DNA of 64,000 nucleotides from contig WHUX01000219.1 of the NCBI GenBank assembly GCA_015179025.1, positions 1-64,000 on the forward strand, written 5' to 3'. The notes beneath the pieces are model-generated. The model was not told the origin of the DNA. It made no database searches and was given only the letters and a program-made list of their open reading frames with translations. How positions within the stretch are numbered: the first letter of the stretch is position 1; every line of letters begins with the position of its first letter. Made by a program: the position numbers and the translations under genes. Below, piece by piece: positions 22,736 to 34,592 of the stretch. Source of the stretch: Terfezia claveryi. Its lineage: Eukaryota; Ascomycota; Pezizomycetes; Pezizales; Pezizaceae.

Positions 22736-22879
22736 AAGGAAGTATAGGTGATGTCACACGATGCGTGTAAAAAAAAAGGAAAAAATCTAAAGGGCTCCCT
22801 CCACCGTCCAGTGTAAGACAAGGAGTAAGATGTAGTTCATAGTAGGCCCGAAGACATGAGAATGTGTAGGCTGGGTGGA

Positions 22880-24040
22880 ACCGGACTGACTTAAGAGACA
22901 CGGTCTGCACTACGCCAGGCATATTTGACTGCAACGAGTGGCTGGATCTGAGAACTGCCAGCGGGGACGGTTGACTTTGTACTCAAGAGTAGTCCTTTCC
23001 AGACACAAGTACCTCGGGAGACAATTCCAGGAGCTGAGAATATCTGGCGCAGGATTTGGACTGAAGTAAGATTTGTCAGGTTGCCTAGGGGATAATTACT
23101 ATCCCCCGAAGCTTGAGGGTGAGGTGGGTCCCAAGAAATAGGTTCCGTGTGAAACCCCATTATGCTCGGAGGCATCCTGCAAATCGCCAATAGGCTCCTC
23201 ACCAGCAACTTAAGCCCCTTCCCCCTGTTATAAATGATCTCCGTCGACCCGACTGCCCCCACCCTCCAAAATTCACATTCTGGGCCAGTATTGGATGTTA
23301 TTATGCCGAGCAGTGCGCAGCGAAAGGGCTGTGTCATGAGGACCTCCTCAGCATCTCGGGCAAGTTTGATGCGGAGGGACTCTCAGGAGGGGGATTTACC
23401 GGATTTACCGGAGGCGCGTTCACCGACGAGGAGTACGGGCGACTAGCCAATAGGGTGGTTTGGGGGGGCAAGGATAAAGTCGGGGCGGACTCTTGATTGA
23501 CAGAAGCCACGGAGGAGAGTGTTGCGATTATCTACCCAGGTAGGATAGGTTGACCTAATATTTTGGCCGGTGTCGGTAGGGTGATCCACTCCAGCCTGCA
23601 CTATGCCATTCGCCACTTCACAAAACCATTTAACAAATATAGCATCACTATACCTCGGCACCAATCTCCCTCCTGCGAATCCCAAATAACGTCTACCCTC
23701 TCAGCCGCGAGGCGTTTCAAGATCAGGTCCGCAGCCTCCTCATTCGGTGTCCACTTGTGCCCCAAGAGAAACCTGTCTAGAAAGCCCTCATCCATGACCC
23801 AATGACTTTCCAGCTCGTCCCTAAGAAGCGCGCACACATCGCTGGCAAGGCGTCGGCGTTTTTCAGTGCTGCTGGATTTCTGGACTTGGTCGGAACCTGG
23901 AGTGGGAGAGCTGGATAGTTGGCCATCGATAGGCAAAGGGCAAGCTTTGACACTTGATGGGAGTGGAATAATAAGGAGTAGTGGTGGGGAAGGTGTTAAT
24001 GAGACCGGGGGAGGTGGAGTCCATTTGTGTGGGTCGATGC
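22880..24040 (-). pseudogene. FunK1 kinase pseudogene, N-terminal half
   Basis: It is very similar to the kinase at 12950-14160. It starts near 24018 (ATG in the same context as 13003) and runs to the AVKYAWR block near 22890, where similarity stops. Several indels break it: a frame change near 23936-24000, loss of the bases encoding FDR at 23268, and a deletion near 23060 removing part of the segment before SVQILRQIF. The catalytic loop and everything downstream are absent, so it can have no kinase activity. Sequence upstream to 24336 is shared with the relic at 10930-11215. Confidence 0.75.
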
Positions 24041-24574
24041 AATCTGCGTAGTGCTGTGGGGGGTGTACTTGAGGCTATGTTCAGCTAAGGACATGCCCAT
24101 TAGGGGGGAGGGAACTCACTTTGATTAAATAGATTTCTGATTTCTTGCCTGTTGGGGGTCGATTCACTGGGAGATTCATTCTGCAAACACTACTTAGGTG
24201 TTGCGACAATGATCCAAAAGCAGAAACGCGTGCCTGGTTGGTGCCAAGGCAATTGAACCTCGGCGAAACTATTTGCCGCTCTCCTGCAGATATATCTGTG
24301 CTTACTACACTGGTTAGCGGTCGCAAATACTTGTAGCAGCTGCCGGCGCGTGTCAGTTTCTGCTGTCTTGGCCCTGTAGGAGGCTGTCATAAAGGAATAG
24401 TAAGTACGGGATCCTCCTGCAGCGATCAGAGCCATTGAGTCGTGATGGAGCGGATCTGTTTTGTGTGGGAAATTTGTTTGCTCGTGCGCATGGAGTAGAA
24501 CCGCGTGACCTTGGCATCTTGGCGATAGCTTTCCACTTGTCTGTACTTGATTGAGATGACGTTATGGGCAACAA

Positions 24575-24955
24575 CCTAGCGGTGGATAGATATATGCGGG
24601 AAACTCATGCTTTTGGAGACTTATATATATATATGCGGGAAACTCGTGCTTTTGGAGACTTATATATATATATGCGGGAAACTCATGCTTTTGGAGACTT
24701 ATATACTGTATATATATGCGGGAAACTCGTGCTTTGGAGACTTATTCATCTACATGCGAGAAGGTCAATGATTTTGAGGGTTATTAAAGACTTGTTTGGC
24801 TTGCACTAGCCCCGCCACTAGCGAATGAACTCAAAGGAGCTCTGTAAATCATCTCGCATATATATATATAAGTCTCAAAAGCACGAGTTTCCCGCATATA
24901 TATATAAGTCTCCAAAAGCATGAGTTTCCGCATATATATATATATATGTCTCCAA
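24575..24955. repeat. Tandem 46-51 bp repeats with inverted copies
   Basis: The unit ATATGCGGGAAACTCATGCT plus TTTGGAGACTTATATATA occurs four times in direct order (24590-24750). It recurs twice or three times in inverted order at 24855-24955, so the block can fold into long hairpins. (TA)n at the unit junctions probably drives expansion. No coding meaning is supported. Confidence 0.7.
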
Positions 24956-24982
24956 ATCCAGTCCATGCCTTCCTACCACATA

Positions 24983-25219
24983 CCGTATTATCTCGAGTTA
25001 TTCGCTAGCGCTATCACTTACAAAGTATGCAATGTCCTGAGTGTTTCTCCTGCTTAACTTAGGAACTTCACCAGAAGGGGTGCAAGCTTCCTTCCAAACT
25101 GGCTTAGATTTGGGGATCAGGGCTCGAGCGTACAGCATCCGCCAGAATTTACTATACAAATATATCGTGGACATTGCAAGTGTATGTGATAGCGCTAGCG
25201 AATAACTCGAGATAATCGG
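24983..25219. mobile_element. 237-bp MITE with CTCGAGTTATTCGCTAGCGC ends
   Basis: The inverted ends, about 36 bp with one indel, are flanked by TA (24981-24982 and 25220-25221). The first bases, CCGTATTA on the left and CCGATTA on the right, resemble those of the family at 19057. The interior is short and noncoding. Confidence 0.72.
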
Positions 25220-25723
25220 TATGCCAGCGGCGTATGCATAAGAGCTTGCGAATGGGGTTGTCTGTGAGACAACACTAGCAGGAATTTACCAGTCTAAGGA
25301 GGCATTCCCGAGCCGAGGGTTGCCAAGCGGGGTTGATCGGTATCCCCTGCATAAGAGTCTTGCATTAGCGCGCATATTATAGGTTTAGCGCTAATGTTGA
25401 GTGATAGAGGCAGCAACTAAGCCAGGGGCTTAAGGGGGGGTTGTGCCAACCAGACTAGCCAGAGGCAGTATATCGGTATCCCATCCCCGGCTAAAAGAAG
25501 GCTGACATGCATTGCAGCAGCAACTAAGCCGGAGGTAGTATCAATATCAATAATCTGGTGGGCACTGGCCTCTCATATGGTATGATATATTTACGCATCA
25601 AGATACCCATACCACAACATCCCTCTACACAATATCTTCCTACACAACATCCTCTATTGTACAATCTCCTCTATAGTACAACAGCAGCATAATCTATAAC
25701 CATACATCTATACCAATAGCAAG

Positions 25724-26212
25724 ATGTACTACCTCTATCTTATTACCGTTCTTCTTGCCATATTGGCTAGGCATGTGATTAGTCAGACCATGACCACTAC
25801 CACCACTACCCCTACCACCACTACTCCTACCACCATTACCCCTACCACGACCACCACTACTACCCCTATCGATCTTGATGCTGTTCTACAGAGATCAATA
25901 AATTGCCAAGTTGCGGCGGAGATGGAGGCAGAACGGGTCGCGCACCAATTGAATCGTCAAGTTCTATCAAAGACAAAGGCAGAACGGGTCTTACAATATT
26001 GCATTGACCAATCCACGCATCATCGAGCCGCAATGCAAAAGAAATTGGACTATCAGCTTTGCTGCCAACTTTCTCAGTTATCACTAATAAAGAAAATTAG
26101 GTGGGCTAATGATTGGGATAACTCTGATTTAGAGTCAACGGAGGCTGAAACAATACTTGATACCCTACCTGGCTCAGCATGTTCGTGGGGGGACTGGAAT
26201 TCACGGTGGTAG
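25724..26212 (+). CDS. Candidate secreted Thr-rich protein, 162 aa
   Basis: The ORF starts with a typical secretion signal (MYYLYLITVLLAILARHVIS, cleavage likely near residue 21). A mucin-like Thr/Pro tract of about 25 residues follows, suited to O-glycosylation, then a helical segment of about 100 residues with five Cys. The upstream 150 bp contains CAACATCCYC repeats and TATA-like sequence as in fungal promoters. The end at 26212 abuts a GC-rich minisatellite. I do not recognise a family; a cell-wall or effector-like role would be guesswork. No homologue is seen in the window, so expression evidence is needed to accept it. Confidence 0.4.
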   Translation: MYYLYLITVLLAILARHVISQTMTTTTTTPTTTTPTTITPTTTTTTTPIDLDAVLQRSINCQVAAEMEAERVAHQLNRQVLSKTKAERVLQYCIDQSTHHRAAMQKKLDYQLCCQLSQLSLIKKIRWANDWDNSDLESTEAETILDTLPGSACSWGDWNSRW

Positions 26213-26289
26213 AGAAGGCAATGGGAGAGCTCGTTTTTTTTTTCGCGGTGGGAGGGTTGTTTTCTTTTATATACTTATATTGTTTGTTT

Positions 26290-26660
26290 TGTGTTACTTT
26301 TCCTATTCACTGGCGGCGGGAGGGCTGGCGGGGGTGGGCTTATTCACTGGCGGCGGGAGGGGTAGGCTGGCGGGCTGGGCTGGCAGTAGAAGGCTGGCGG
26401 TGGAGAGGGCTGGCGGGGCTGGGCTGGGCTGACGGGGGTGGACTGGTTGCATGAAGGCTGGCAAGAGTAGGCTGGTTGCGGGAGGGGAGGGGAGGGCTGG
26501 CGGGTTGGGCTGGCGGCGGAGGGCTGGCGGTGGGGAGAGGGGGGGAGGGGGGGAGGGGAGGGAGGGAGGGGAAGGCTGGCGGCGAGTGGGGAGGGGTGGG
26601 GTGGCGGGTTGGGCTGGCGGAGGAGGACTGGCGGCGGGCGGGGAGGGTGTCGGGGGTTGT
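26290..26660. repeat. GC-rich minisatellite (GGCTGGCGG-type units)
   Basis: Degenerate units such as GGCGGGAGGGCTGGCGGG repeat across the stretch, with strong purine bias on the plus strand. Long Pro-rich or Gly-rich ORFs in several frames are a by-product of this composition. Confidence 0.75.
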
Positions 26661-26865
26661 TTTCTTTTATATGTTTGTTTTGTATTACCTTTTTTTATCA
26701 GTGCTCTCATACACTGGCTAGGCTCTTCGGGTGATAAAAGTAAGTCACTTCCTTATTCCTTAGTTGCTATAGATGCTAACCAACCTACATACCATATAGG
26801 CAGCGGCAGCGGCGAGCTTTGGCCTATTAGAGGCGTATGTACTTTTGTTATTTATATCTATTATC

Positions 26866-27138
26866 TGTAGGAAATACTCTTCCAATACATGTGCAACCAT
26901 GTGAGTACGTCAACAACATATGGACATAGAGGCATGTGGTACGTCAACAACATATGGACATAGAGGCATGTGGATAAGAAGGCATATGACAAGCATGTGT
27001 GAATACGGAGGAGATATGTATATATAGACTGCTAGAACCCCTAAAGCAGAGATATAGATCAAGCAAGCAATACATCTCTCTTACAGATCAATCTCCAATA
27101 TCTACGTTCATATATCCTAAGATCTCATAATCCTTACG
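26866..27138 (+). repeat. 5' LTR of copia element 1
   Basis: It starts TGTAGG and ends CCTTACG, a non-canonical terminus fixed by the position of the TTATC duplication. It contains TATATATAGACTGC, a likely TATA box region for the element's transcript. Confidence 0.9.
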
Positions 27139-27153
27139 GGTTATGAGCCCGGA
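27139..27153 (+). promoter_or_regulatory. Primer-binding site, initiator-tRNA anticodon-loop type
   Basis: With the last LTR base the site reads GGGTTATGAGCCCGG. This is complementary to the anticodon stem-loop of eukaryotic initiator tRNA-Met (GGGCTCATAACCC) rather than to the tRNA 3' end. It implies priming by a half-tRNA, as known for Drosophila copia. The same site is at 55160 in element 2. Confidence 0.78.
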
Positions 27154-27182
27154 GCTTGAGCTTCAAAAGCACCACTTCAACA

Positions 27183-30100
27183 ATGTCAAGCTTTGCAGAA
27201 GCCTCAGGGTCGGGCAACGACTCAATGAGGCCTCCAGAAGCCCCCAAAAGCATGAACACCACACCCGATCGAAAAATAACCACACTCACGACCAAACTAA
27301 ATGGATCAGACAATTACCCTGAATGGGTCACAACTATGAAACTCTACTTCCAAATGATCCAACTAGGAGACCATCGAGCATGGGATATTATCGAAGGAAC
27401 ATACCGAAAACCTCCAGATAAGCCACAAGAATGGCTGGACGGGAATCACTACATTCTTCTTACCATCCTAAAAAATCACAAACCCCAAGTCCGTAGTCAA
27501 ATTGCGACAGTGGAAAAAGCCAAAGACGCCTGAAATACCCTCAAACAAGCCTATGAAGGAAGAACAGCAACTGAATTCCATTCTTTATTAAGAAGCTTGG
27601 TATATCTCCACTATGACGATAGAAAACACTCGATCTCAGAGCACATCACAGCATACGAAAAACTCTGGAATACCTTCTCAAGCATTATGGCTCGAGCAGA
27701 CCTTACCAAGGATACTGGATTTGGTAAAGGATTACTGGCCTTCTCTAGATGTGAGCAGGTTAAAACCGAATTTCTACTCATGTCACTACCTACATTCTAC
27801 GCAAGTACTGTAGAAAATGTTAGGTCAAAAGAACAAACCTACGACGATACTGCACGGAAAATAAACGAATACATTACCGCTAGGCAAAAAGGCCAAAACC
27901 AACACAAGGAAAACAACAGCAACCCATTGGTTCAAAGAATAGCCTTGAACGATAAACGTTGCAGCTACTGCATAGGTAAGGGATGGCAAGGTCTCAATCA
28001 CAATGAAAACGAATGTTATACCAAGAAAAGGGAACAAGGGAATGCTGCCAAACGCCAGAAACGAAAGAAGGATGAAGAAGCCGTTATTGTGCAGATAACA
28101 ATAGGAAAAGCAGACGGAAGACCAACAGGAGCATACCAATATGATACGGCTGCATCTCATCATACAACGAACGAACTTGGAAGGCTATCGGAATTACAGG
28201 ACAATCTCAACCTAGTGGTAAAAGGACATAATAGAGTAGAATCCATCTGTACCACTATGGGTATACTGACACTCCAATGTAATGGAAGAACGATATACCA
28301 TAAAGAATGCCTATATAATCCAACATATAGCAATATCATCAGTGGAGAAAGGATGCCACATAAACATACCCTTCAAGTGCAGGGAAAATCAGCCAGGTTG
28401 TGGAAGGGGAAAAATGTTATATATAACATGAAAAGAGACATAAAAGGCGCCCTCTGGATAATACCCGATAAAGTCACATTATAGCAATTAGCTATCCAAC
28501 CACCAAAGGCTGCCCTCGCCCAATTAACCACTGAAACCGAATTAGCTATCCAACCATCAAAGGCTGCCCTCGCCCAATTAACCACTGAAACCACCCAATC
28601 AGCTATCCAACAACTAAAAATCCTACATGAACGATATGGGCATATCTCACTCAATACCTTAAAAAATCTCCCCGAATATCAGTTACTAGGCAAAATAATC
28701 CAACCAACAATTACCTGCGAGGCATGTCAGCTCAGCAAAGCAACAAAACCACCAGCAAAAAGCGGACAAGGGATAAGGACATCTAAACCATTGGAACGAT
28801 TACATGCAGACTTAGTTGGGCCTATAGATCCAATGACCCTTGCCAGCCAATATAAATATCTCCTACTAGTAACCGATGACTATAGCAGATATATAATAGT
28901 AAGAGCTCTAAGAAATAAGAGCGATGCAGCAGGAGCACTTATTGGAATTATTAATGCTCTAGAAAATAAGACCACCCACCAATACAAAGTTGTCCAAATA
29001 CAAGCAGACTGGGGAGGCGAATTCCATACTCTCAAACTCGACACCGAACTTCAGCAAAGGGGAATCACCCTTAAAGAAACTGTACCAAGGCATAGCGAAA
29101 CTAATGCTATAGCAGAAAGAACAAATAGAACCATTATGACAATGAGCAGAATAGCCTTACTAGCAGCGAATATGCCAAAAAACCTCTGGGACAAAGCTGC
29201 CCACTGGGCAGTATACACAAAAAACCGAGTTCCCCATAAAGGCCTAAATGGAAAAATTCCTATTGAAGTACTATTCAATAAAAATGCCTTGCAAGAACGC
29301 ACAAATCTAAGACTATTCGGCCAAAAAGTCATTTGCTTTAACTATGAGAATAAAGCCTCAGATAAATTAGCCCCTCGAGGGTATACTGCTAGAATCGTTG
29401 GATATACAACTACATTTGGTACATATATAATGATCAATGAAAAAGGAAAATGCACCTTAGCTAAAAATCCCACAAAAGCTCAAGAAAATGAGCTCGGAAA
29501 AGATCAAGAATACGAGCTCCAAAAAAGTCAAGAAAGCGAGCTCGAAAAAACCCAAGAAACCGAGCTCGGAAAAGCTCAAGAAAGCGAGCTCGAAAAAGCT
29601 CAAGAAAGCGAGCTCGGAAAAGCTCAAAGTGAAGAAAGCGAGCTCGGAAAAGCTCAAGAAAGCGAGCTCGGAAAAGCTCAAGAAAGCGACCTCGCAAAAG
29701 CTCAACAAAGCACTCAAGACCCCACCCTGTAGCAAGGGAGGCATCGGAAAAGTGCTGCAGAATGGATAGAAGAACTTGGGGAACGAAAATCTAAAAGACA
29801 ACGAAAGGCCACTGAGAAAGCTACGATCAAGGTCACTGAAAAAGCCACGATCAGAATAGTCAACTCTGACTATCCAACAGATGCACAAACCAGATCCTCT
29901 GCACAAGCACATGAATGGGCAAAAGTACGAACTAAAGAAAGAGAGCAATTGCAGAAATATGGCGTATTCACAAGAATCACTAAAGAAGATATCCCAGAAG
30001 GGACCAAGATTGTAGACACCAAATGGGTCTATACAATAAAGCGAAAATTAGACGGAAGTATTGAGAAATACAAAGCCAGAAAAGTAGGGAGAGGATTTAC

Positions 30101-31397
30101 TCAGGAGGATGGGATCAACTATGATTCCGACAAAATCTACGCACAAATGATGAGATCCAAAACATTGAAAATCTTGCTTATACTGGCCATGTATAAAAAA
30201 TGGAGAATTCGGCAGTGGGACGTGGTAGCCGCCTACTTGCAGGCTCTTTTACATCATGATGTCTATATTTCGGATATAAATGAAAATGGAGAGACCGAAT
30301 ACTGGAAGCTTAATAAAGCTCTATATGGGCTAAAACAAGCAGGGCATGAGTGGTTTAAGACATTAGAGAAGATCCTAGCACTTGCAGGACTCCATCAATG
30401 CATTGGAGATGAAGGGACCTACACAAACCATGATAATTCCTTTATTCTGGGAACTCATGTCGATGACCTTATAGGAATTGCAGATAATGAGACAATACTC
30501 AAAGAATTCGAAGAAAAAATCGAGGAAAAAATTGAGCTTGAGAAACGTGGGAATCTAGAGAAACTCCTAGGAATTGAGCTTAAGTGGAACAACACAAATA
30601 CGGAAGTCATAATAACCCAAAAGGCACTTATAGAAACAATGGCCTCAAAATACCTCCTCCACGGCGAACTACAACATAAGAATTCCTTACCCATTAATCC
30701 AGAAGTATATGGCGACTCTAATGACCATTTCGAAGATGCTAAGAAATATCAAGCACTTACAGGAGGACTACTTTATATTGCAAGAATGACAAGACCTAAG
30801 ATATCTATCCATGTCAACCTTCTGGGACGGCGAGCATCTAAACCTTCCACAACAAATTATAGAGCTGCTTTAACTATTCTCCAATATCTCCAGAACACTA
30901 AGCATTTAGGACTAATTCTATGCAAACCTACGGATTTACACCTCGTCATATATGCAGATGCATCCTATGGTGGTGAACAAGCAAGATTTCAAACAGGAGT
31001 ACTCATGACTCTCGGTGATCAACCAGTAGGATGGTACAGTCGCTGTCAGGATACTGTATCCTTGTCAATCATCGAAGCAGAATATATTGCTGCATGTGAA
31101 GGAGCCAAAGATGCAGCTTGGGCACAACAACTTCTAGATGAACTTGGATTATCACTAAAACCTACGGTAAAAACAGATAGTGAAGGAACCTTCAACCTAG
31201 CTCATACCTCTCGCTGTTTAAGACGAACTAGGCATATTGAACATCGATACCACTATCTACGCCAACAAGTACAAGCAGAAAAATTAGCCATAACAACTAT
31301 CCCAGGCAAGGAAAATCCAGCGGATATTCTTACCAAGATTACGCCCATGGTTACCATTAAAAAATGGCAAGACCAGTGGATGAGATTGGCAGAGTAG
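27183..31397 (+). pseudogene. Copia gag-pol polyprotein, three in-frame stops
   Basis: One frame runs from MSSFAEASGSG to the stop at 31397. It is interrupted only by TGA at 27531-27533, TAG at 28482-28484 and TAG at 29730-29732. Domains in order are: a gag region; a CxxC...H...C zinc-knuckle-like segment (CSYCIGKGWQGLNHNENEC); protease with YDTAASHH; the GAG-pre-integrase block with HERYGH and CEACQLSK; integrase with LHADL, IQADWGGEF and a catalytic Glu in ETNAIAERTN; an octapeptide repeat tract; reverse transcriptase with GTHVDDL in place of YVDD; and RNase H with YADASYGG and EAEYIAA. Two stops fit CAG-to-TAG changes. Element 2 keeps sense codons at all three positions. Confidence 0.9.
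29473..29712 (+). repeat. 24-bp coding repeat (ESELGKAQ) in copia pol, element 1
   Basis: About nine copies of an octapeptide of the type ESELGKAQ are encoded by a 24-bp unit between integrase and reverse transcriptase. Copy number and substitutions differ from the array in element 2 (57509-57780). The product would be a charged helix, probably a linker. Confidence 0.82.
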
Positions 31398-31404
31398 AGG
31401 AGGG

Positions 31405-31677
31405 TGTAGGAAATACTCTTCCAATACATGTGCAACCATGTGAGTACGTCAACAACATATGGACATAGAGGCATGTGGTACGTCAACAACATATGGACAT
31501 AGAGGCATGTGGATAAGAAGGCATATGATAAGCATGTGCGAATACGGAGGAGATATGTATATATAGACTGCTAGAACCCCTAAAGCAGAGATATAGATCA
31601 AGCAAGCAATACATCTCTCTTACAGATCAATCCCCAATATCTACGTTCATATATCCTAAGATCTCATAATCCTTACG
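31405..31677 (+). repeat. 3' LTR of copia element 1
   Basis: It matches the 5' LTR with three visible differences and is followed by the TTATC target duplication. Confidence 0.9.
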
Positions 31678-31929
31678 TTATCTATATAAACATGATTAAT
31701 GACAAGGAATTTAATACTTAGTATACCAATTGGTTGGTTGAGGGGGGGTTAGACATTCGCCCACAAACGTGCTAGCCGCGTTCGATGTATTAAATCTGAG
31801 TCAAGTGTGCTGCATACCCGCGCCTTTTATGCGGGGTACCAAATTCATTGCACCAAGCTGTACCCAGTCGACTGGATCAGCGTACGCCTGCCACCCCTAT
31901 GATACAATACGGCGGCTGGCGCAGGCATA

Positions 31930-32450
31930 CCAATATTCGCAAGGGCATTCAGATTTTTATCCCCAACACAAGTCAACAAACATCAGGAACTCCGATCTGG
32001 GTGAGACCCCCATACTCTGGCTATGTATTCACTTTTGCCGGAGCAGCCATTAGCTGGAAATCTCGCCAGTAATCCATAGTTGCACTCTCGACAACAGAAG
32101 CGGAATATATAGCAGCTTCAGAAGCTTGCAAAGAGCTTATATGGTTAAATCGCCTACTTCAAGATTTATCTGTTCCGAGGCTTCTTAATGAGCCTACTCC
32201 TGGACCTCCGCTTCTATATATTGAAAACCAAGCTGCACTTGCACTTGCTAAAAATCCTATCGCGTCACAACCGCACGAAGCACATCGATATCCGCTTTCA
32301 TTTTATCAGATCAGAGATTAAGGCGGGCTCTATCAATCTTCAAGCGATCAGTACTAAAGAAAATCTGGTGGACATCCTAACCAAGGCTCTACCAAAGGCC
32401 ACATTTGAAGGACATCGGTTTGAAATGGGAGTTCGTGTTTTCCCTTGATA
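31930..32450 (+). pseudogene. Older copia RNase H relic
   Basis: The translation gives GYVFTFAGAAISWKSRQ, then STTEAEYIAASEACKELIW and LYIENQAALALAKNP. After a frameshift near 32265 it continues with RTKHIDIRFHFIRSEIKAGS and LVDILTKALPKATFEGH. This is the standard copia RNase H end, from a different lineage than elements 1 and 2. One stop (TAG in place of the Gln after SRQ) and a frameshift inactivate it. The typical 3' sequence with CCCACTGGGTTTTTATAGG follows. Confidence 0.8.
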
Positions 32451-32748
32451 TTTCTGCTTAAGTGTTTTTATGTTCCTGGCACTCTTTTGTCCTAAGATTT
32501 TTCCCACTGGGTTTTTATAGGTTTTAATAAGGCCAGTAGTTCTGTACGCAGTAGTACTGTATGTTTTTGAGTTGTTCTGCGCGCTTTCAAAAATGTGTGC
32601 TCTCGCAACTGTGCTGACAGTATGCAAAGGTGGAGTGTTGGAAGTTATGCTTTGTTGAAGTTCATATGCTTTTTCACGAGAATACTTACGTTGCATCAAC
32701 TGCTATTGCTTCTGACGAAGTTTCTCTTGTTCAGTGGTTAAACATATA

Positions 32749-34592
32749 CCCTCTAGGGCCTATTAACGAACAGGGATGGTCTAACGAACACCCCTATAGC
32801 CAAGCGTCTCCAGCCACAATTCATGGTATAGCAAGAGCTATGATGAGTAGCTTGTTCCGACTTGATACACAACTATGGAAACAACTACGCTCTACAAGAT
32901 GGTTGCCCTCACATCCCGGCAAAATTAACCCTATGCCAGGTAACATACCTTCTAATATGACCTCCCCGATGACCCCCCCCTTCCCCCTCTACCCTACCCT
33001 ATTGGCCGAGCAGCCTGCTAACAAGTGAATAGATACTACGGAGAGCTCAACCAAGGGTCTATATCTATGTTAGAATAGCTCTTATAGCAGAAGCCTAAGT
33101 TATAGTACCAGGGTATGGCTGTAATGAGGGCACCTACCTCTGAAAAATAAGTAATTCAGAGAATTCTTATTTAATTAACCGAATCCTCTTCACTTATGCC
33201 CCACTCGAACCACCTCCCTCTAATGCCGCCTTCCTGGCATCCTCAACCACCATGGTAAGGTCTCCAATAGACCTAGAAGTACTAATACCTCCCCTTTTGG
33301 GCTTCAATAGTCCCTTCGGTGGGGGGGGTATCTTAGTCACCTCGAGGGGCATTTCAGCCCCTCACAGCCATGGATATTAGCACATGCTAACTCCCATATG
33401 CGTCGGCTACCTGACTGGGTACTGCGAAGGGTACCCGAGTCTGCAAAGGCTTCTGAGTTGGGCCTTATCTGAGTTGGGCCTTATCTGGGTTGGGCCTTAT
33501 CTGGGTTGGGCCTTATCTAGGTTGGATACTGGGAGATCTCTAGAGTTCGACATTTGGTTGAAAATTAGGTTAACACTTAGGCTGGGTTAAAATCTGAGAG
33601 AGCAGCAGGGTTAGATGCTGCGTGGTTAGTGAAATGTGATATCTGAGTTGGTGGTTGGATTGGATGGTGGGAGTCCCAATACTGGAGACTATGTTAGATA
33701 CTGAAGTTCGATGTGGGTTCAATACTAGGTTCAATTCTAGGTTCAATACTGGGTTTAATGCTGGGTTTAATGCTAGGTTCAATGCTAGATTAAACACTGG
33801 GTTTTAGGTTAACCGTTGAACGGGTTTGGCTTTGGGTTAGTTACAAGCTGGGAATGTAGTTTGGTAAGATTCTGAGAGAACCTAGAGAATGCTGATTTAG
33901 GTGCTGCTAGAGCTTCTGAGTTAGAGGTGAGAGCAGCCGGGTTATATGCTAGGTTAATTATGAATACATGGTTATCATGAGGGGCTGAAACGCCCCCTGA
34001 GGTAACTAGGATACCCCCCCCACCGAAGGGACTATTGAAGCCCAAAAGGGGAGGTATCAGTACTTCTAAGTCTATTGGAGACCTCACTATAGTGGTTGAG
34101 AATGCCAGGAAGGCGGCATCAGAGGGAGGTGGTTCAAGTGGGGCATAAGTGAAGAGGATTCGGTTAATTAAATAAGAATTCTCTAAATTACTTATTTATC
34201 AGAGGTAGGTGCCCTCGTTCCAGCCATACCCTGGCACTATATCTTAAGCTTCTGCTATAAGAGCTATTCTAACATAGATATAGACCCTTGGTTAAGCTTC
34301 CGTAGTATCTATTCACTTGTTAGCAGGCTGCTCGGCCGATAGAGTAGGGTAGAGGGGGAAGGGGGGGGTCATCGGGGAGGTCATATTAGAAGGTGTGTTA
34401 CCTGGCATAGGGTTAATTTTGCTGGGATATGAGGGCAACCATCTTGTAGAGCGTAGTTGTTTCCATAGTTGTGTATCAAGTCGGAACAAGCTACTCATCA
34501 TAGCTCTTGCTATATCATGAATTGTGGCTGGAGACGCTTGGCTACAAGGGTGTTCGTTAGCCCATCCCTGTTCGTTAATAGGCCCTAGAGGG
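32749..34592. mobile_element. Long-TIR DNA element, copy B, nested in the copia LTR
   Basis: Inverted repeats of about 620 bp (32749-33375 and 33965-34592) start CCCTCTAGGGCCTATTAACG and are flanked by TA (32747-32748, 34593-34594). Mirrored ORFs at 32630-33028 (+) and 34313-34633 (-) are only the two arms read in the same sense and carry no known domain. The centre has tandem GGGTTGGGCCTTATCT units and GGTTCAATACT-type units. Arm sequence is related to copy A at 16080-17872. Confidence 0.68.
33440..33800. repeat. Two tandem arrays in the core of copy B
   Basis: A 17-bp unit, GAGTTGGGCCTTATCTG, occurs four times at about 33451-33530. An 11- to 13-bp unit, GGTTCAATACTG or variants, occurs about eight times at 33715-33800. 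Confidence 0.7.

Larger units (their letters stand above)
26866..31677 (+). mobile_element. Ty1/copia LTR retrotransposon, element 1
   Basis: It has 273-bp LTRs at 26866-27138 and 31405-31677 that differ at three sites by eye, both starting TGTAGGAAATACTC. The 5-bp target duplication TTATC sits at 26861-26865 and 31678-31682. The primer-binding site follows the 5' LTR at 27139, and a polypurine tract AGAGGAGGG precedes the 3' LTR. The LTRs contain a direct duplication of about 38 bp. Few LTR differences mean a recent insertion. Confidence 0.93.

Noticed and set aside
24575..24955. CRISPR array
   Set aside because: There are no unique spacers; the units are nearly identical and (TA)n joins them.
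26303..26870. Long Pro-rich and Gly-rich ORFs on both strands
   Set aside because: They exist in several overlapping frames and follow from the GC-rich minisatellite.
27531..27533. The TGA in copia element 1 as a RIP mutation
   Set aside because: The change from TGG to TGA here places the mutated C before C on the other strand, not before A, so it does not fit CpA preference.
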